64,000 nucleotides of DNA, taken from Acanthosepion lycidas (taxonomy: Eukaryota; Mollusca; Cephalopoda; Sepiida; Sepiidae). Positions 1 through 11,099 of this stretch are shown here, in pieces; within the stretch, counting starts at the first letter, position 1, and every line of letters begins with the position of its first letter. The DNA lies in the NCBI GenBank assembly GCA_963932145.1, contig OZ010573.1, forward strand, positions 25,356,334-25,420,333, given 5' to 3'. The notes under the pieces were generated by a model, which was given only the letters and a program-made list of their open reading frames with translations, searched no databases and had not been told where the DNA came from. Position numbers and translations under genes: made by a program.

Positions 1-255
1 ACTCATGATAGTACTCCCGAGAGACGTTGGTGAATTAGCTTTCCTCCCGAGAGACGTTGGTGAATTAGCTTTCCTTCCGAGAGACGTTGGTGAATTAGCT
101 TTCCTCCCGAGAGACGTTGGTGAATTAGCTTTCCTCCCGAGAGACGTTGGTGAATTAGCTTTCCTCCCGAGAGACGTGGATGAATTAGCTTTGCTCCCGA
201 GAGACGTGGATGAATTAGCTAATATTTCCCGTGAGACGTGGGTGAATTAGCTTTT
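1..255. repeat. 30-bp minisatellite, about 8 copies
   Basis: Tandem units built on TGAATTAGCTTTCCTCCCGA plus GAGACGTTGG. The left edge is cut by the window. The last three units vary (GTTGG becomes GTGGA or GTGGG). Because 30 is divisible by 3 the array reads as a 10-residue peptide repeat, but nothing around it suggests a gene. Confidence 0.95.
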
Positions 256-470
256 AATGCTCCGTCTATAAGATGGAGTCAAATTAATAATGACATCGAT
301 ACTATCAAATGTTCATTTTAAAAGGAGACACACAATCGTTGTCTTTTATTTCTTGTGGAGATAGGGGGTGGGTGTCATAGTATATCCAGTGATTGATTTC
401 CTCGATTCCAGCAGAAGCAGCCAAGTCATCAGAAACAATATAGCATCCAGGCTGGCACACTCTGGCATTT
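256..470. other. Unique spacer, no gene seen
   Basis: Mixed-composition DNA between two tandem arrays. Only short open frames run out into the neighbouring array, and I see no conserved motif. Confidence 0.6.
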
Positions 471-1592
471 CTCTCGGTCTCTCTCTCTCTCTCTTTCCGT
501 CTCTGTTAGTCCACCGATCTCTCTCTCTCTCTCTCTTTCCGTCTCTGTTAGTCCGCCGATCTCTCTCTTTCCGTCTCTGTTAGTCCGCCGATCTCTCTCT
601 TTCCGTCTCTGTTAGTCCGCCGATCTCTCTCTTTCCGTCTCCGTTAGTCCGCCGATCTCTCTCTTTCCGTCTCCGTTAGTCCGCCGATCTCTCTCTTTCC
701 GTCTCCGTTAGTCCGCCGATCTCTCTCTTTCCGTCTCCGTTAGTCCGCCGATCTCTCTCTGACTCTTTCCGTCTCCGTTAGTCCGCCGATCTCTCTCTGA
801 CTCTTTCCGTCTCCGTTAGTCCGCCGATCTCTCTCTGACTCTTTCCGTCTCCGTTAGTCCGCCGATCTCTCTCTGACTCTTTCCGTCTCCGTTAGTCCGC
901 CGATCTCTCTCTGACTCTTTCCGTCTCCGTTAGTCCGCCGATCTCTCTCTGACTCTTTCCGTCTCCGTTAGTCCGCCGATCTCTCTCTGACTCTTTCCGT
1001 CTCCGTTAGTCCGCCGATCTCTCTCTGACTCTTTCCGTCTCCGTTAGTCCGCCGATCTCTCTCTGACTCTTTCCGTCTCCGTTAGTCCGCCGATCTCTCT
1101 CTGACTCTTTCCGTCTCCGTTAGTCCGCCGATCTCTCTCTGACTCTTTCCGTCTCCGTTAGTCCGCCGATCTCTCTCTGACTCTTTCCGTCTCCGTTAGT
1201 CCGCCGATCTCTCTCTGACTCTTTCCGTCTCCGTTAGTCCGCCGATCTCTCTCTGACTCTTTCCGTCTCCGTTAGTCCGCCGATCTCTCTCTGACTCTTT
1301 TCGTCTCTATTAGGCCGCCGATCGCTCTCTCTCTCTCTCTCCTCGTCTCTACTACGCCGCCGCTCTCTCTCTCCTCTACAACGCTGCCGATCTCTCTCTC
1401 TCTTTCTCCATTTCTATTACGCCGCCGTTCTCTCTCCATTTCTATTACGCCGCCGCTCTCTCTCTCTCCATTTCTATTACGCCGTCGATCTCTCTCTCTC
1501 TCCGTCTCTATTACGCCGTCGATCTCTCTCTCTCTCTCCGTCTCTATTACGCCGTCGATCACTCTCTCTCTCTCTCTATCACGCCGTCGACT
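471..1592. repeat. Pyrimidine-rich minisatellite, 32-bp then 38-bp units, then degenerate
   Basis: The array starts with CT repeats, then 32-bp units (TTCCGTCTCCGTTAGTCCGC plus CGATCTCTCTCT). At about 761 the unit changes to 38 bp by gaining GACTCT, and about 14 copies follow to about 1300. The right flank (1300-1592) is degenerate, with TATTACGCCGCCG or TATTACGCCGTCG cores. That core also builds the array at 2541-3255, so the two are sisters. Confidence 0.95.
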
Positions 1593-2540
1593 CAACTAAG
1601 AAAAAAACTTTCCTGAACCACCGAATACCCAATCGCTAGGGCGCCATTGGCCGCAGTAACATTTACGATGGCAAAAACATTTAATGGTATAAAATGACAG
1701 TTTATTTTACATTTGCTTATATAAAGCATTAATGGCGGGTTGATGGTGCATAACACTTCTGCTTTTGTTTCCAACGAAATTTTCCTGTTTCTTAATATTC
1801 TGATTGCTTTCAGAAATACATCTTTCACTATTCATAATTGTTCGGATTCCGCTGTCAATTTTCTATCGTTATTGACCTTGTCCATTATGGCAGAGGGCAG
1901 CAATAAAGAGTTTCAGTAAAGCAAGTTGTAAAATAATAGTATGGAAAATGCTTTACACGGAAAACGCAAAAATAAAATAATTAAAAAAAAAATCTACATC
2001 GTATTTGTTAGGATTCTAGTATCGCTGTAGTCGTCCTTGGAATCCACAGTAATGTTAAAAAAACTAAGATTAAAATAAATGAAGTTGACTAAACGGAGAT
2101 CTTGGTATGTACAACCAATTTATAACATTAATAAATTGGTGCCAGGAATAACTGCAGAAATTAACCGAAAGAATTTCTCGTCAACACTCGGCGAGTCAGA
2201 GAGAAATTCCATATTCCACACGCTCACGTTTCTGTATAGACCAGCCATCACATATAAACATAGTAATCAGTAGGGTTGAATATAAGTACCTACTCATGGA
2301 AATTTTTATATTCAAAAGGGCCAGGCGGGAAAAATGGTATAAGCATGATGTACTCAAGGAATATATAAGCGAAAGAACAAAAAAACTGCATGGATATTCA
2401 GAGAACGTTTTGTCGATTTTCGAAGCTCGGTTACGAAAAAAATGAAAATGGGAAACTCGGGCACTTTGAAGGAATATCAAGGAGTAAAATAATGAATTTG
2501 TTAAATATTCTTTTGGGGAATATTTCATTTATATCTCGGT
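1593..2540. other. AT-rich spacer between sister arrays, no gene seen
   Basis: Short open frames on both strands (for example 78 codons on the minus strand and 64 on the plus) match no family that I recognise and lack supporting context. The right edge leads into the next array through a GGCATTTCTCTCGGTCTC segment also present at about 460-480. Confidence 0.6.
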
Positions 2541-3255
2541 CTCACTCTCCGGCATTTCTCTCGGTCTCTCTCTCTCCGTCTCTATTACGCCGCCGATCTC
2601 TCTTTCTCTCCGTCTCTGTTACGCCGCCGATCGCTCTGTCTCTCTCTCCTCAACTCTATTAGGTCGCCGATCGCTCTGTCTCTCTCTCTCCTCGTGTCTA
2701 TTACGCCGCCGATCGCTCTGTCTCTCTCTCTCCTCGTGTCTATTACGCCGCCGATCGCTCTGTCTCTCTCTCTCTCCTCGTGTCTATTACGCCGCCGATC
2801 GCTCTGTCTCTCTCTCTCTCCTCGTGTCTATTACGCCGCCGATCGCTCTGTCTCTCTCTCTCTCCTCGTGTCTATTACGCCGCCGATCGCTCTGTCTCTC
2901 TCTCTCTCCTCGTGTCTATTACGCCGCCGATCGCTCTGTCTCTCTCTCTCTCCTCGTGTCTATTACGCCGCCGATCGCTCTGTCTCTCTCTCTCTCCTCG
3001 TGTCTATTACGCCGCCGATCGCTCTGTCTCTCTCTCTCTCCTCGTGTCTATTACGCCGCCGATCGCTCTCTCTCTCTCTCTCCTCGTGTCTATTACGCCG
3101 CCGATCGCTCTCTCTCTCTCTCTCCTCGTGTCTATTACGCCGCCGATCGCTCTCTCTCTCTCTCTCCTCGTGTCTATTACGCCGCCGATCGCTCTCTCTC
3201 TCTCTCTCTCCTCGTCTCTATTACGCCGCCGATCTCTCTCTCTCTCTCTCTCTCG
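2541..3255. repeat. 42/44-bp minisatellite, sister of the 471-1592 array
   Basis: Units contain CTCGTGTCTATTACGCCGCC then GATCGCTCTGTCTCTCTCTC. Spacing is 42 or 44 bp because the CT run changes length, and the late copies lose the GTCT step. About 15 units. The array is open in all three forward frames because the unit contains no stop codon, so the long peptide frames are artefacts. Confidence 0.95.
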
Positions 3256-3586
3256 ACATTTCTCGGGAACAAGATTTCGTAAATCATTTCCTACTTGTCG
3301 GTCAGCTATGATTCCTTAACCATAGACATTAAATCGTAATCCCTTTATTCCCTTGTTTAAATTCCCGTTCTCTTTTCAATTCCCCTATTCATGGGTTCAA
3401 AAATGTATTCTTTAATCAACTGTGTACACTGCCACTGCTATGCAAAAACCAAAGTGTATTAGTTTGCTTGAAATGTATTCTTAACTGCCATGTTATGATA
3501 AGTAGTTAGTTATACATTCGTCATTAAAATTGGTTTCCAGAAACGGAAATTACTTATGACTCAAACTAATAAAGTTAAGCTTGATA
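3256..3586. other. Spacer, no gene seen
   Basis: AT-rich single-copy-looking DNA between the array and the mariner insertion. Nothing recognised. Confidence 0.5.
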
Positions 3587-4876
3587 TCAGGTCATCCCAA
3601 AAGTTCTGTCCGAATTTTAACTTTTTGTTAAAATGAACGAAATTTAAAGAGTATTTTATAATGTCTAATGGAGCTGAACATTATTTTTATGTTTAGATGC
3701 ATTTAAACTGATCAAATTTTATTTCAGAGAACAATAAAATTGAATTTTGTTTGATTAAAACCCTGCTATCATGGAAGTACCCAAGAATCATTTGAGGCAC
3801 ATAATGCTTTATGAGTTCAAGAAAGGAAACTCAGCAGCCGAAGAGGCTAGAAACATTCACTCAGTTTATGGAGAGGAATGTATGAATGAAAGAACTTGCA
3901 GAAGATATTTTGCAAAATTCAGAGGTGGAGATTTCACCCTTGAAGATGAAGATCGAACCGGACGTCCAGTTGACTTTGATGAAAAGCTTCTTGAAGCAGC
4001 CGTTGAAGAAAATCCTGCTTTATCAGTTGAGAAATTGACAGTGGTTCTCAGTTCAAACCATACAACTGTTCATCGTTATCTTCAACAACTTGGAAAACTT
4101 CCTAAACTTGGAAAATGGGTGTCTCATGAATTGTCTGGAAACAACCTCAAATCCTTAGTTGACATCTGCTCTTCTCTCCATTCTCGCCAACTTGTTTTAC
4201 CTTTTTTGGATAGACTCGTGACTGGCGACAAAAAATGGATCTTTTATCGAAATGTTAAGCGTCATAGACAGTGGCTTGGTAAAGGGGAAGGACCCCAGCC
4301 ACAGCCGAGCAGGGAAATTCATGGGCAAAAAGGTTCTTCTTTCAATCTGGTGGAATCGCCAAGGAATAATCCACTTTGAATTCTTACCACCTAATGCAAC
4401 AATTAATGCTCAAATATACTGTCAGCAATTCGAGCGTTTGAACCAAGCTTTGAGGAAAAAAAGACCTGCTCTAGTGAATCGAAAAGGGGTGATGTTTCAT
4501 CAGGACAATGCACGACCCCACACAACAAGAATCACGTCACAAAAGATCGAAGAACTTGGTTGGGAGAAAATTCCTCATCCACCTTATTCTCCCGATCTTG
4601 CTCCTTCAGACTACCATTTGTTTCGTAGCTTACAGAATCATTTGGAAGAAGCAGCTTTTGTAACACGGGAAGAAGTTAAAACTGACATTTGTGAGTTCTT
4701 CGAATCAAAGCCAAAAGAATTTTACAGTAATGGAATTAGTAAACTTGTTAATAGATGGAAGGAAGTCATAGATAATCATGGAAAATACATTGTTGATTGA
4801 ATCTGTAATTAAATGTAACATTTGGTCACTTGTTTTTTTTATTCAAAATTCAGACAGAACTTATGGGATGACCTGA
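3587..4876 (+). mobile_element. Mariner (DD34D) DNA transposon, nearly complete, 1290 bp
   Basis: Terminal inverted repeats of about 30 bp begin TCAGGTCATCCCAAAAGTTC on the left. The right end, read from the other strand, matches with only a few differences. TA sits directly outside both ends (3585-3586 and 4877-4878), the expected mariner target duplication. Length, ends and the internal transposase all fit the family. Only about two mismatches between the repeats suggest a fairly young insertion. The transposase frame is broken once. Confidence 0.95.
3771..4800 (+). pseudogene. Mariner transposase, one frameshift
   Basis: The protein would cut and paste the element by a DDE/D mechanism. 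The first frame starts with MEVPKNHLRH and carries the N-terminal helix-turn-helix region (about residues 1-110), the WVSHEL linker (WVPHEL in most relatives) and the first catalytic Asp in VTGDKKW. The frame slips by one base near 4322-4332, beside an AAAAA run. The second frame continues with KKVLLSIWW and holds the second Asp in HQDNARPHT and the third in YSPDLAPSDYHLF, 34 residues apart, which is the DD34D signature. It ends KYIVD at 4800. The combined length, about 343 codons, is normal for mariner. All three catalytic residues are present, so the frameshift is the only obvious lesion. Confidence 0.93.
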
Positions 4877-5029
4877 TAAATACGTGCTAGGCGCCTCGCT
4901 TTAGATTAAGGATGAGCCAAGTAATTTCGAAAGCATAATGACTGATGTTAGTGCGATCTTCGTTTTGTATTATATATTTTGTTTTGTACTAAATGCAATT
5001 AAACTGGGTGGGTATCAATATTTATCACG
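4877..5029. other. Spacer, no feature seen
   Basis: Short AT-rich flank of the mariner insertion. Confidence 0.5.
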
Positions 5030-5530
5030 TTTTCTGTAACCCATTAGAGTCATAGAAGCAGCGGCGTTTCTGTCCATAGTAGGATAACGTGACGGAGTCT
5101 ATCTCTCTTCAGACTGGTTTTGAAATGAAAACCCTAATTTTTCTTGAGCAGTTGACCTACCAATTTTAAAGAGCCGAGTCTGCCGTATTACTGGCTCACG
5201 AAGGAGCCGAGTCTGCCGTATTACTGGCTCACGAAGGAGCCGAGTCTGCCGTATTACTGGCTCACGAAGGAGCCGAGTCTGCCGTATTACTGGCTCACGA
5301 AGGAGCCGAGTCTGCCGTATTACTGGCTCACGAAGGAGCCGAGTCTGCCGTATTACTGGCTCACGAAGGAGCCGAGTCCGACATACTATTTAATAAATGG
5401 CTAGTGACTGATGTATTCATCCCTTTTCCAAAGACGTAGTAAGCGGAACAGGATCCATCTGAATTTAAATCCTGCTTGTTAACCGTTACGCTAACCCCAC
5501 ACCGTTCAACATTGGTAGCTGGGTAAATTA
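5030..5530 (+). repeat. Dispersed repeat copy with internal 33-bp expansion
   Basis: The segment from about 5030 resembles 35080-35290. Both have GTGACGGA or TTGACGGA, TCTCTTCA then GACTGGTTT or GTTGGTTT, then TTTTCTT, CATTTTAAAG or AATTTTAAAG, GAGCC or GAGCT, and later ATACTATTTAA or TACTATTTAA. The 5030 copy differs by holding a tandem array at 5171-5375. A SINE-like relic is possible because the 35-kb copy has an anticodon-proximal style box (ATTCGAACTCAGA) in reverse. Confidence 0.6.
5171..5375. repeat. 33-bp minisatellite, 6 copies plus a partial
   Basis: The unit is GAGCCGAGTCTGCCGTATTA plus CTGGCTCACGAAG. Copies are virtually identical. The array lies inside a dispersed repeat whose other copy (near 35235) has a single equivalent segment. 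Confidence 0.95.
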
Positions 5531-5584
5531 GTTAATAAACTAGACAAAGAAACCCCTATTGGTGAAAGAAAATTTGTGTCATAC

Positions 5585-5985
5585 CTATGCTTCTATATAG
5601 CATGAAATGTGATGAAAACTCTAGTCAAGAGAGATGTGATTTAACAAACAGTTGTTCAGCCAGAATATCTGAGCAAGAAGGAACTTGTACGAAAAATGAG
5701 AACTGAACTTGCAATTGAAAAGAGGCAGTTGAGATTTTTGGTAATCATAGTGAGGAAATGAGGTTTGGAGAATTTAACCCTCACAGCAGATGTAAACTTC
5801 GAGTGACCTACAGGGCGAAATTGTATGGCCGGGTGGCGAAAAAGAGTTATTAGAGCTATTAAGTAACAGGAAATTGTGGAGAAGCATAACCATTCATGCC
5901 CTGAATGGACCGCGTAGATGAAAGACGTTCAAGAATGGTGATAAATTCCTCAGCCTGCGCCTTGACATCACACTAAGGGAGGTGG
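5585..5985 (+). pseudogene. LINE 3' end, C-terminal ORF2 fragment
   Basis: In shifting frames the segment reads KKELVRKMRTELAIEKRQLRF, then G..ENLTLTADVK and later LWRSITIHALNG. This is the tail that follows the reverse transcriptase in many RTE/CR1-like non-LTR elements (RKRQLKFLGH...GLENLTLTG...LWRAMI..L.G). The reverse transcriptase itself is absent, as expected for a 5'-truncated copy. Several frame changes show that it is old. Confidence 0.65.
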
Positions 5986-6194
5986 TTACTGTGATATTTG
6001 CAGTTAAAACCGAGAAAATCGGTTATTTTCTAGCTTTTCCTGATATTAACTAAAAGACTTTACTTCTCATGTCTTAAAAAACAGAAATATATTATGCAAT
6101 GGATATCGAATCATAAGGTTCAGCTTTGGGTTTGTCTTAGAGAATAAGAAAATTATAAAGACTAGATAAAGAGCTGGTTGAAAAAATAAATTTC

Positions 6195-6615
6195 ATTTGT
6201 CGGATCCTTTCAGGATGTAGGCGATCGGTATGATCTCCACAACTTCCTGTCCTTTGTAGGTCTTAATCATTTTTTTCTGTTATTTCTCCCAAGCCCTATT
6301 TGGCCATCTATCCACTCAAGCTCATTAAATAGGTTATGCGTTGTTTCCCTCTGTCCCTCTTGCTTTCAATGTGTCCTGTGAATATTCAGATTTTCCTCAT
6401 TATATGCCCTCTTCCTGATGTTAAATATAAGTTTCCTTTTTGTTTCCATTTTCTCCGTCGTTGCTCACATGTTCGATCCATGATATTCTCATCATCCTTC
6501 TGTAGAACCACATTTCTGTTGCTTCAAGTCTCTTCATCTTTGAGGAGATTGTCCAGCATTCACTGCCATATAGGAGGACAGATATTACGTAACAGTCCAG
6601 TCCGCTTTTGTTTGT
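6195..6615 (-). pseudogene. LINE 3' end, antisense copy
   Basis: On the minus strand the segment reads DCYVISVLLYGSECWTISSKM, then LEATEMWFYRRMMRISW, the hallmark region behind the reverse transcriptase of RTE-like LINEs in molluscs and other animals. The distal end decays into the form of RAMIxHVLKGxGT (here a run giving AYILKGSD). It belongs to the same family as the copies at 27465, 36365, 44860 and 48290. The reverse transcriptase is missing. Confidence 0.75.
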
Positions 6616-7105
6616 AAAATAATTAAGAATAATATAAACGGTCTGGTTAAAAACAAATAATGATGGATGCTAGATGGGTGTGTGAGAATTAGGACGCTCG
6701 GCCATAAACAGAAAAAGATGAAGACATGCCGTTGGTCGTGCCGGTGGAAACGCTTTCAAAGAGTAGGGGAAAGGGTGGTGTTTTGATGTTGGAGCTTGAC
6801 TGGTCGGTGGGTGGGTTGGAACAAGAAATGGGCCATGCATGCACAGATTTTCTCTTCTCCGTCTCTCATCGTTAGCGCTGCTGGTTTTGAAAAACAAATG
6901 CTAATATCAGCTTCCATATATGATCAGTAAGACGAGGATGTGGTTGGTGCTGCGTCGTGACGTCAGAGTGCTGATTCCCGACTGCTCGCACGTGTATCTT
7001 TGTAAATGTTATGCGTGCGTGTTTGATTATATATAATGATTGCTGCTTCTTGTCAGATGAACGTCATCTCTTCATTGATGACAGCACGGCAATGGGCACG
7101 AGTGT
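6616..7105. other. Spacer, no gene seen
   Basis: Includes a purine-rich stretch near 6700-6800. Short frames only. No recognised family. Confidence 0.5.
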
Positions 7106-8036
7106 GTGTGTTTGTATTTATGCGCGCGCACACACACATATATGCCGATACATATACACACATATATCTATACACACGCATATCTATACATTCACACACA
7201 TATATCTATACATATATACATACATACGCGCACACACACATATATCTATACATATATACATACATACGCGCACACACACATATATCTATACATATATACA
7301 TACATACGCGCACACACACATATATCTATACATATATACATACATACGCGCACACACACATATATCTATACATATATACATACATACGCGCACACACACA
7401 TATATCTATACATATATACATACATACGCGCACACACACATATATCTATACATATATACAATACATACGCGCACACACACATATATCTATACATATATAC
7501 ATACATACGCGCACACACACATATATCTATATACATACATACGCGCACACACACATATATCTATATACATACATACGCGCACACACACATATATCTATAT
7601 ACATACATACGCGCACACACACATATATCTATATACATACATACGCGCACACACACATATATCTATATACATACATACGCGCACACACACATATATCTAT
7701 ATACATACATACGCGCACACACACATATATCTATATACATACATACGCGCACACACACATATATCTATAAATATACATACGCGCACACACACACACACAC
7801 ATATATATCTATACATACACACATATATATCTATACATACACACATATGTATATACATACGCATACACGCATACACACATATATATCTATACATACACAC
7901 ATATGTATATACATACACACACACACACACATATGTATATACATACACACACACACACACATATATATGTCTATACATACACACGCATGTATATATCTAT
8001 ACATATATACATACGCACACATATGTGCGCGTATAT

Positions 8037-8068
<32 letters not shown>

Positions 8069-8070
8069 AA
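7106..8070. repeat. 40-bp then 34-bp purine/pyrimidine-alternating minisatellite
   Basis: The first part has a 40-bp unit (TATATCTATACATATATACA plus TACATACGCGCACACACACA), about 7 copies. From about 7500 the unit is 34 bp by loss of a TACATA step, about 8 copies. The right end degenerates into CA, TA and ATATGTATA runs. Long alternating purine-pyrimidine stretches with CGCG favour left-handed DNA. Forward frames stay open over hundreds of codons of Tyr, Ile, His and Thr, but only because of the repeat. Confidence 0.95.
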
Positions 8071-8440
8071 ACATAGGAAATACATTAATTCCGACAAATA
8101 TTTAATATATTTTCTGTTTATACGTATGCATACCCGTATTCGTGTAAATAATCTGTTCTTTAATTAAACATTATTTAATTACATTTACTGACCTGAATGT
8201 TGGAGAAATTTCGTCGAATGTTTTTCTGCGCCCACTCGTCATGGGTGTTCGTCGGATAATTTAATTTATTTATGGAATCTATATTTTTCTTTAAAGACGT
8301 TACTGTTTTGAAAGATGTTTATTTATTTTTTTTTTTACGTAAACCTATTTCAAATTACTTCTCTCTTAAAAACTTTGTGTGTTTTTATTTATTACCAAAA
8401 CACAGTCATTAATATATATTTGCGTGTGTGCCCTGAAATA
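8071..8440. other. AT-rich spacer, no gene seen
   Basis: No coding or structural signal that I can support. Confidence 0.5.
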
Positions 8441-8541
8441 TTAGGTTGGTGCAAAAATAATGACGTAATAATGTCGTTTTTTGACGTATTTTTAACGTCA
8501 AAAAACGACATTATTACGTCATTATTTTTGCACCAACCTAA
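8441..8541. mobile_element. Palindromic mariner MITE, 101 bp
   Basis: A perfect 47-bp inverted repeat around a 7-base loop. Ends are TTAGGTTGGTGCAAAAATAA and its complement, flanked by TA (8439-8440 and 8542-8543). The end sequence is that of cecropia-type mariners. The human relative MADE1, an 80-bp palindrome from Hsmar1, starts TTAGGTTGGTGCAAAA. No coding capacity. Its transcript would form one long hairpin. Confidence 0.95.
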
Positions 8542-8714
8542 TATAAAGACCTTTTTATAGGCGAATTAATAAATCTACAATTTAAAATGTAGAACTTGAA
8601 ATTACGTTCTTCTATTTAGGTAATTAATAATGGCTGCTGAATAAACTTCATTGGCAATGGAATTTGTTGAATCTGTCTTGTATGTGTCGTGTCACTTACG
8701 AATGTGGGCGATCA

Positions 8715-8718
<4 letters not shown>

Positions 8719-8753
<35 letters not shown>
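8719..8753. repeat. (TA)n microsatellite
   Basis: About 17 TA units. Confidence 0.97.
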
Positions 8754-8761
<8 letters not shown>

Positions 8762-9358
8762 ATTCTTTTAAAGCGACATTTATGTCTGAATACGTTATTT
8801 GGTGGATACACTTGTTTGAGTACACATTTATACAGTTTAATGTTGTCTCGAGATCATTTCTTTAAGTTGCAAACATTTAACTTAATTATTGTCAGTAATT
8901 TGGGGACCTCAAAATTCTCGGTACGCAAAAACAACGTCGTATTTTGTGTAATTTGGACAATCAAAATCCGTTACATTCTTATATTGGACATTCAAGTACC
9001 ATACTATCTTGTCATTTATGGGAGTATAGTGCAATTTGAAAACTCAATGATTATCACATCGCAAACAAAACACTATTAATTCATTTATTATTAATATACT
9101 ATAATATTACTTATATTATACACACACACACATTTAATCCATTTTCTATTCCGCCCATGACGGACCAGCAATTCAATGCATATACACGTATAAGTAAAAT
9201 CATGGCGTCTTTCTGAATTTCATTTCATGCATTATTATGTCAAAACCAGGTGATTTAAGTGACATAGAACACCGTATATTATTTGGTACCTGTTGGACGG
9301 GTATTTCAAAATTTACTCCTCTAATTCACTATATGCACATAAGCCTGAAATATATTTC

Positions 9359-9360
<2 letters not shown>
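8754..9360. other. AT-rich spacer, no gene seen
   Basis: An open frame of 87 codons (8816-9079) matches nothing that I recognise. A short (CA)n lies near 9121. Confidence 0.5.
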
Positions 9361-9417
<57 letters not shown>

Positions 9418-9580
9418 TCACTTGTATGGATATGAGTTTGTAACCATGGGTTTCACGCTTTTGCGATCATCAGAGTTTATCTGATAATCGCAAAAGCGTG
9501 AAACCCAGCCAGAAGCCCATGTCCATACAACTGAATATATTAGCTCTGTCACTGATATTGAGCACTTTCCTCTAAGTACT

Positions 9581-9620
<40 letters not shown>
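9361..9620 (-). mobile_element. Foldback element between two (TA)n tracts, with HHR-like core
   Basis: The element lies between (TA)n at 9363-9412 and 9585-9620. Inverted arms cover about 9421-9466 and 9488-9531, with an inner 19-bp match (GGGTTTCACGCTTTTGCGA). On the minus strand the centre carries CTGATGA (9473-9467), a CGC-AAAA-GCG hairpin and GAAA (9454-9451), then ACC-CAT-GGT and TT. This is the hammerhead order, but stem I cannot form. The plus-strand arm has CTGATAA. The family box (AAAGTGCTCAATATCAG on the minus strand) lies at 9543-9570. Box, HHR-like core and (TA)n follow one another on the minus strand. Confidence 0.75.
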
Positions 9621-9623
<3 letters not shown>

Positions 9624-11099
9624 GAGCGCATATATGTATTGCGCATGTGTTATTGCCGACCTCCTTGTTCAGGGACGAGCAGAAGTCGTCAATCACTGTG
9701 TGTCAACCCACTTTTGCAAACCGCTGAAACTATTGCCACATGTTACCGGAATATTACAATGTCAAGCTAATTGGTACCGTAACAGGACTATTATTACCCT
9801 TAAATATGGGCATCGATTTTAGGCAATCGAAAATTCAGTCACAGAAGTCGACAGTAATCATCAGGGTAGTTATTTTTTTTCCGGAGCAGAATCCTACCAT
9901 TGCACTCTTGTAAAGATGACCTTTGCGAAAGCGTCAGTTATGGCCGACTGTTCTGCACTCTATTAAGGTGCGAATGTTTCGGCGTGAGGTAATCTTTGGA
10001 TGGTTAGCAGCCTAATCTCACATTATGATTTCTCTTGTCGTGAGTCGATTTTCGCAAAGTACTCTCTTTTTCGGGCCTTGTGCCAAACGGAATTGTTTGT
10101 CAGTAAGCAGACTGGTCTTGAGTATCATTACTAATGAACTGAGTTAGATACTAACCGAGTACTCGATATCTATAGCCCTGAGCAAAACTATGCTTGCTGA
10201 TGAGTAATGCTCAACAAGCTCGTTTCTGAGATGGTTACTGCAGTTGTCAGTTTGATGCTTACTCAGTGCTCGACACTTGTGAACTTGTTCCAGACTAAAT
10301 TAAGCTTAATAGTCATGGAGCAGTGGTTAGCCGCATTTTCTAGCTACTCTACACCTTGAACGTTTTTTCGAACTGGTTGATGCTGTAACATTTTGTTTCC
10401 TTGACATGTCACACTCCGGGAACTCACGACGGCTTTGATCCGATTTAACAAAGAGTACTACTGACATCATTAGACTGCTATGTATTTATAAATCCTAGAC
10501 CATCAGCTTGAAAGAAGTGGCAAGAGATTGCATTGCATTGCATTGCATTGCATTAACAATGGTAGTCATCTTCATGCAATTATGCAAATTACATACAAAT
10601 TCCTATTGAATATGTCCAAGGGGATGTTAAAAATACTCTGCTCGAGCAAGAATGAATTCGTCGGGGAGTATGATTTTGAGAAATGGGTTGAGCCGAGAAA
10701 TTTTCAGCAAGTCCTCGTCCATCGGTTTAAAAATGACCAGCTGAACCAGTTACAGAAATAAAGATGTTTATATAGCCATGCACTAATATTTATATTAATT
10801 GATATCTGAGATAAATATATAGCGGAAAATTGACTGACCGTCGTGGGTTTGGGCCGGAAAGGGGCTGCTCATGGAAGTAAAAGCCGAAGCAACAATATTT
10901 AAACTAATGAGAAGAACAGAATCTTCATTGGATGTATTTTGCACACAGCAAAAAAAATAAAAAATAAAAATAAAAATAAAATTTCCTCAGCTTAGCTGTG
11001 TGTGGTACAAGGCTAATCTTTTCTGGATGACAAACCAATGTGGCGCAAAGCTAAGTTTGCTGTTTGCATCAAAGATCAATAAACATAAAAAAAAATTTA
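9621..11099. other. Anonymous spacer with small simple repeats
   Basis: Contains (TTGCA)5 at 10529-10554 and an AAAAT-rich run at 10949-10982. Open frames are short (77 codons at most) and unrecognised. Confidence 0.55.

Noticed and set aside
2694-3319. Three overlapping Ser/Leu/Arg-rich frames
   Set aside because: The 42/44-bp minisatellite has no stop codons, so this is a repeat artefact.
7011-8167. Tyr/Ile/His/Thr-rich frames of up to 353 codons
   Set aside because: Direct translation of the CA/TA/CGCG minisatellite in several frames.
9467-9507. Active hammerhead in the 9.4-kb foldback
   Set aside because: The core and hairpin are present on the minus strand, but stem I cannot pair. Kept only as a remnant.
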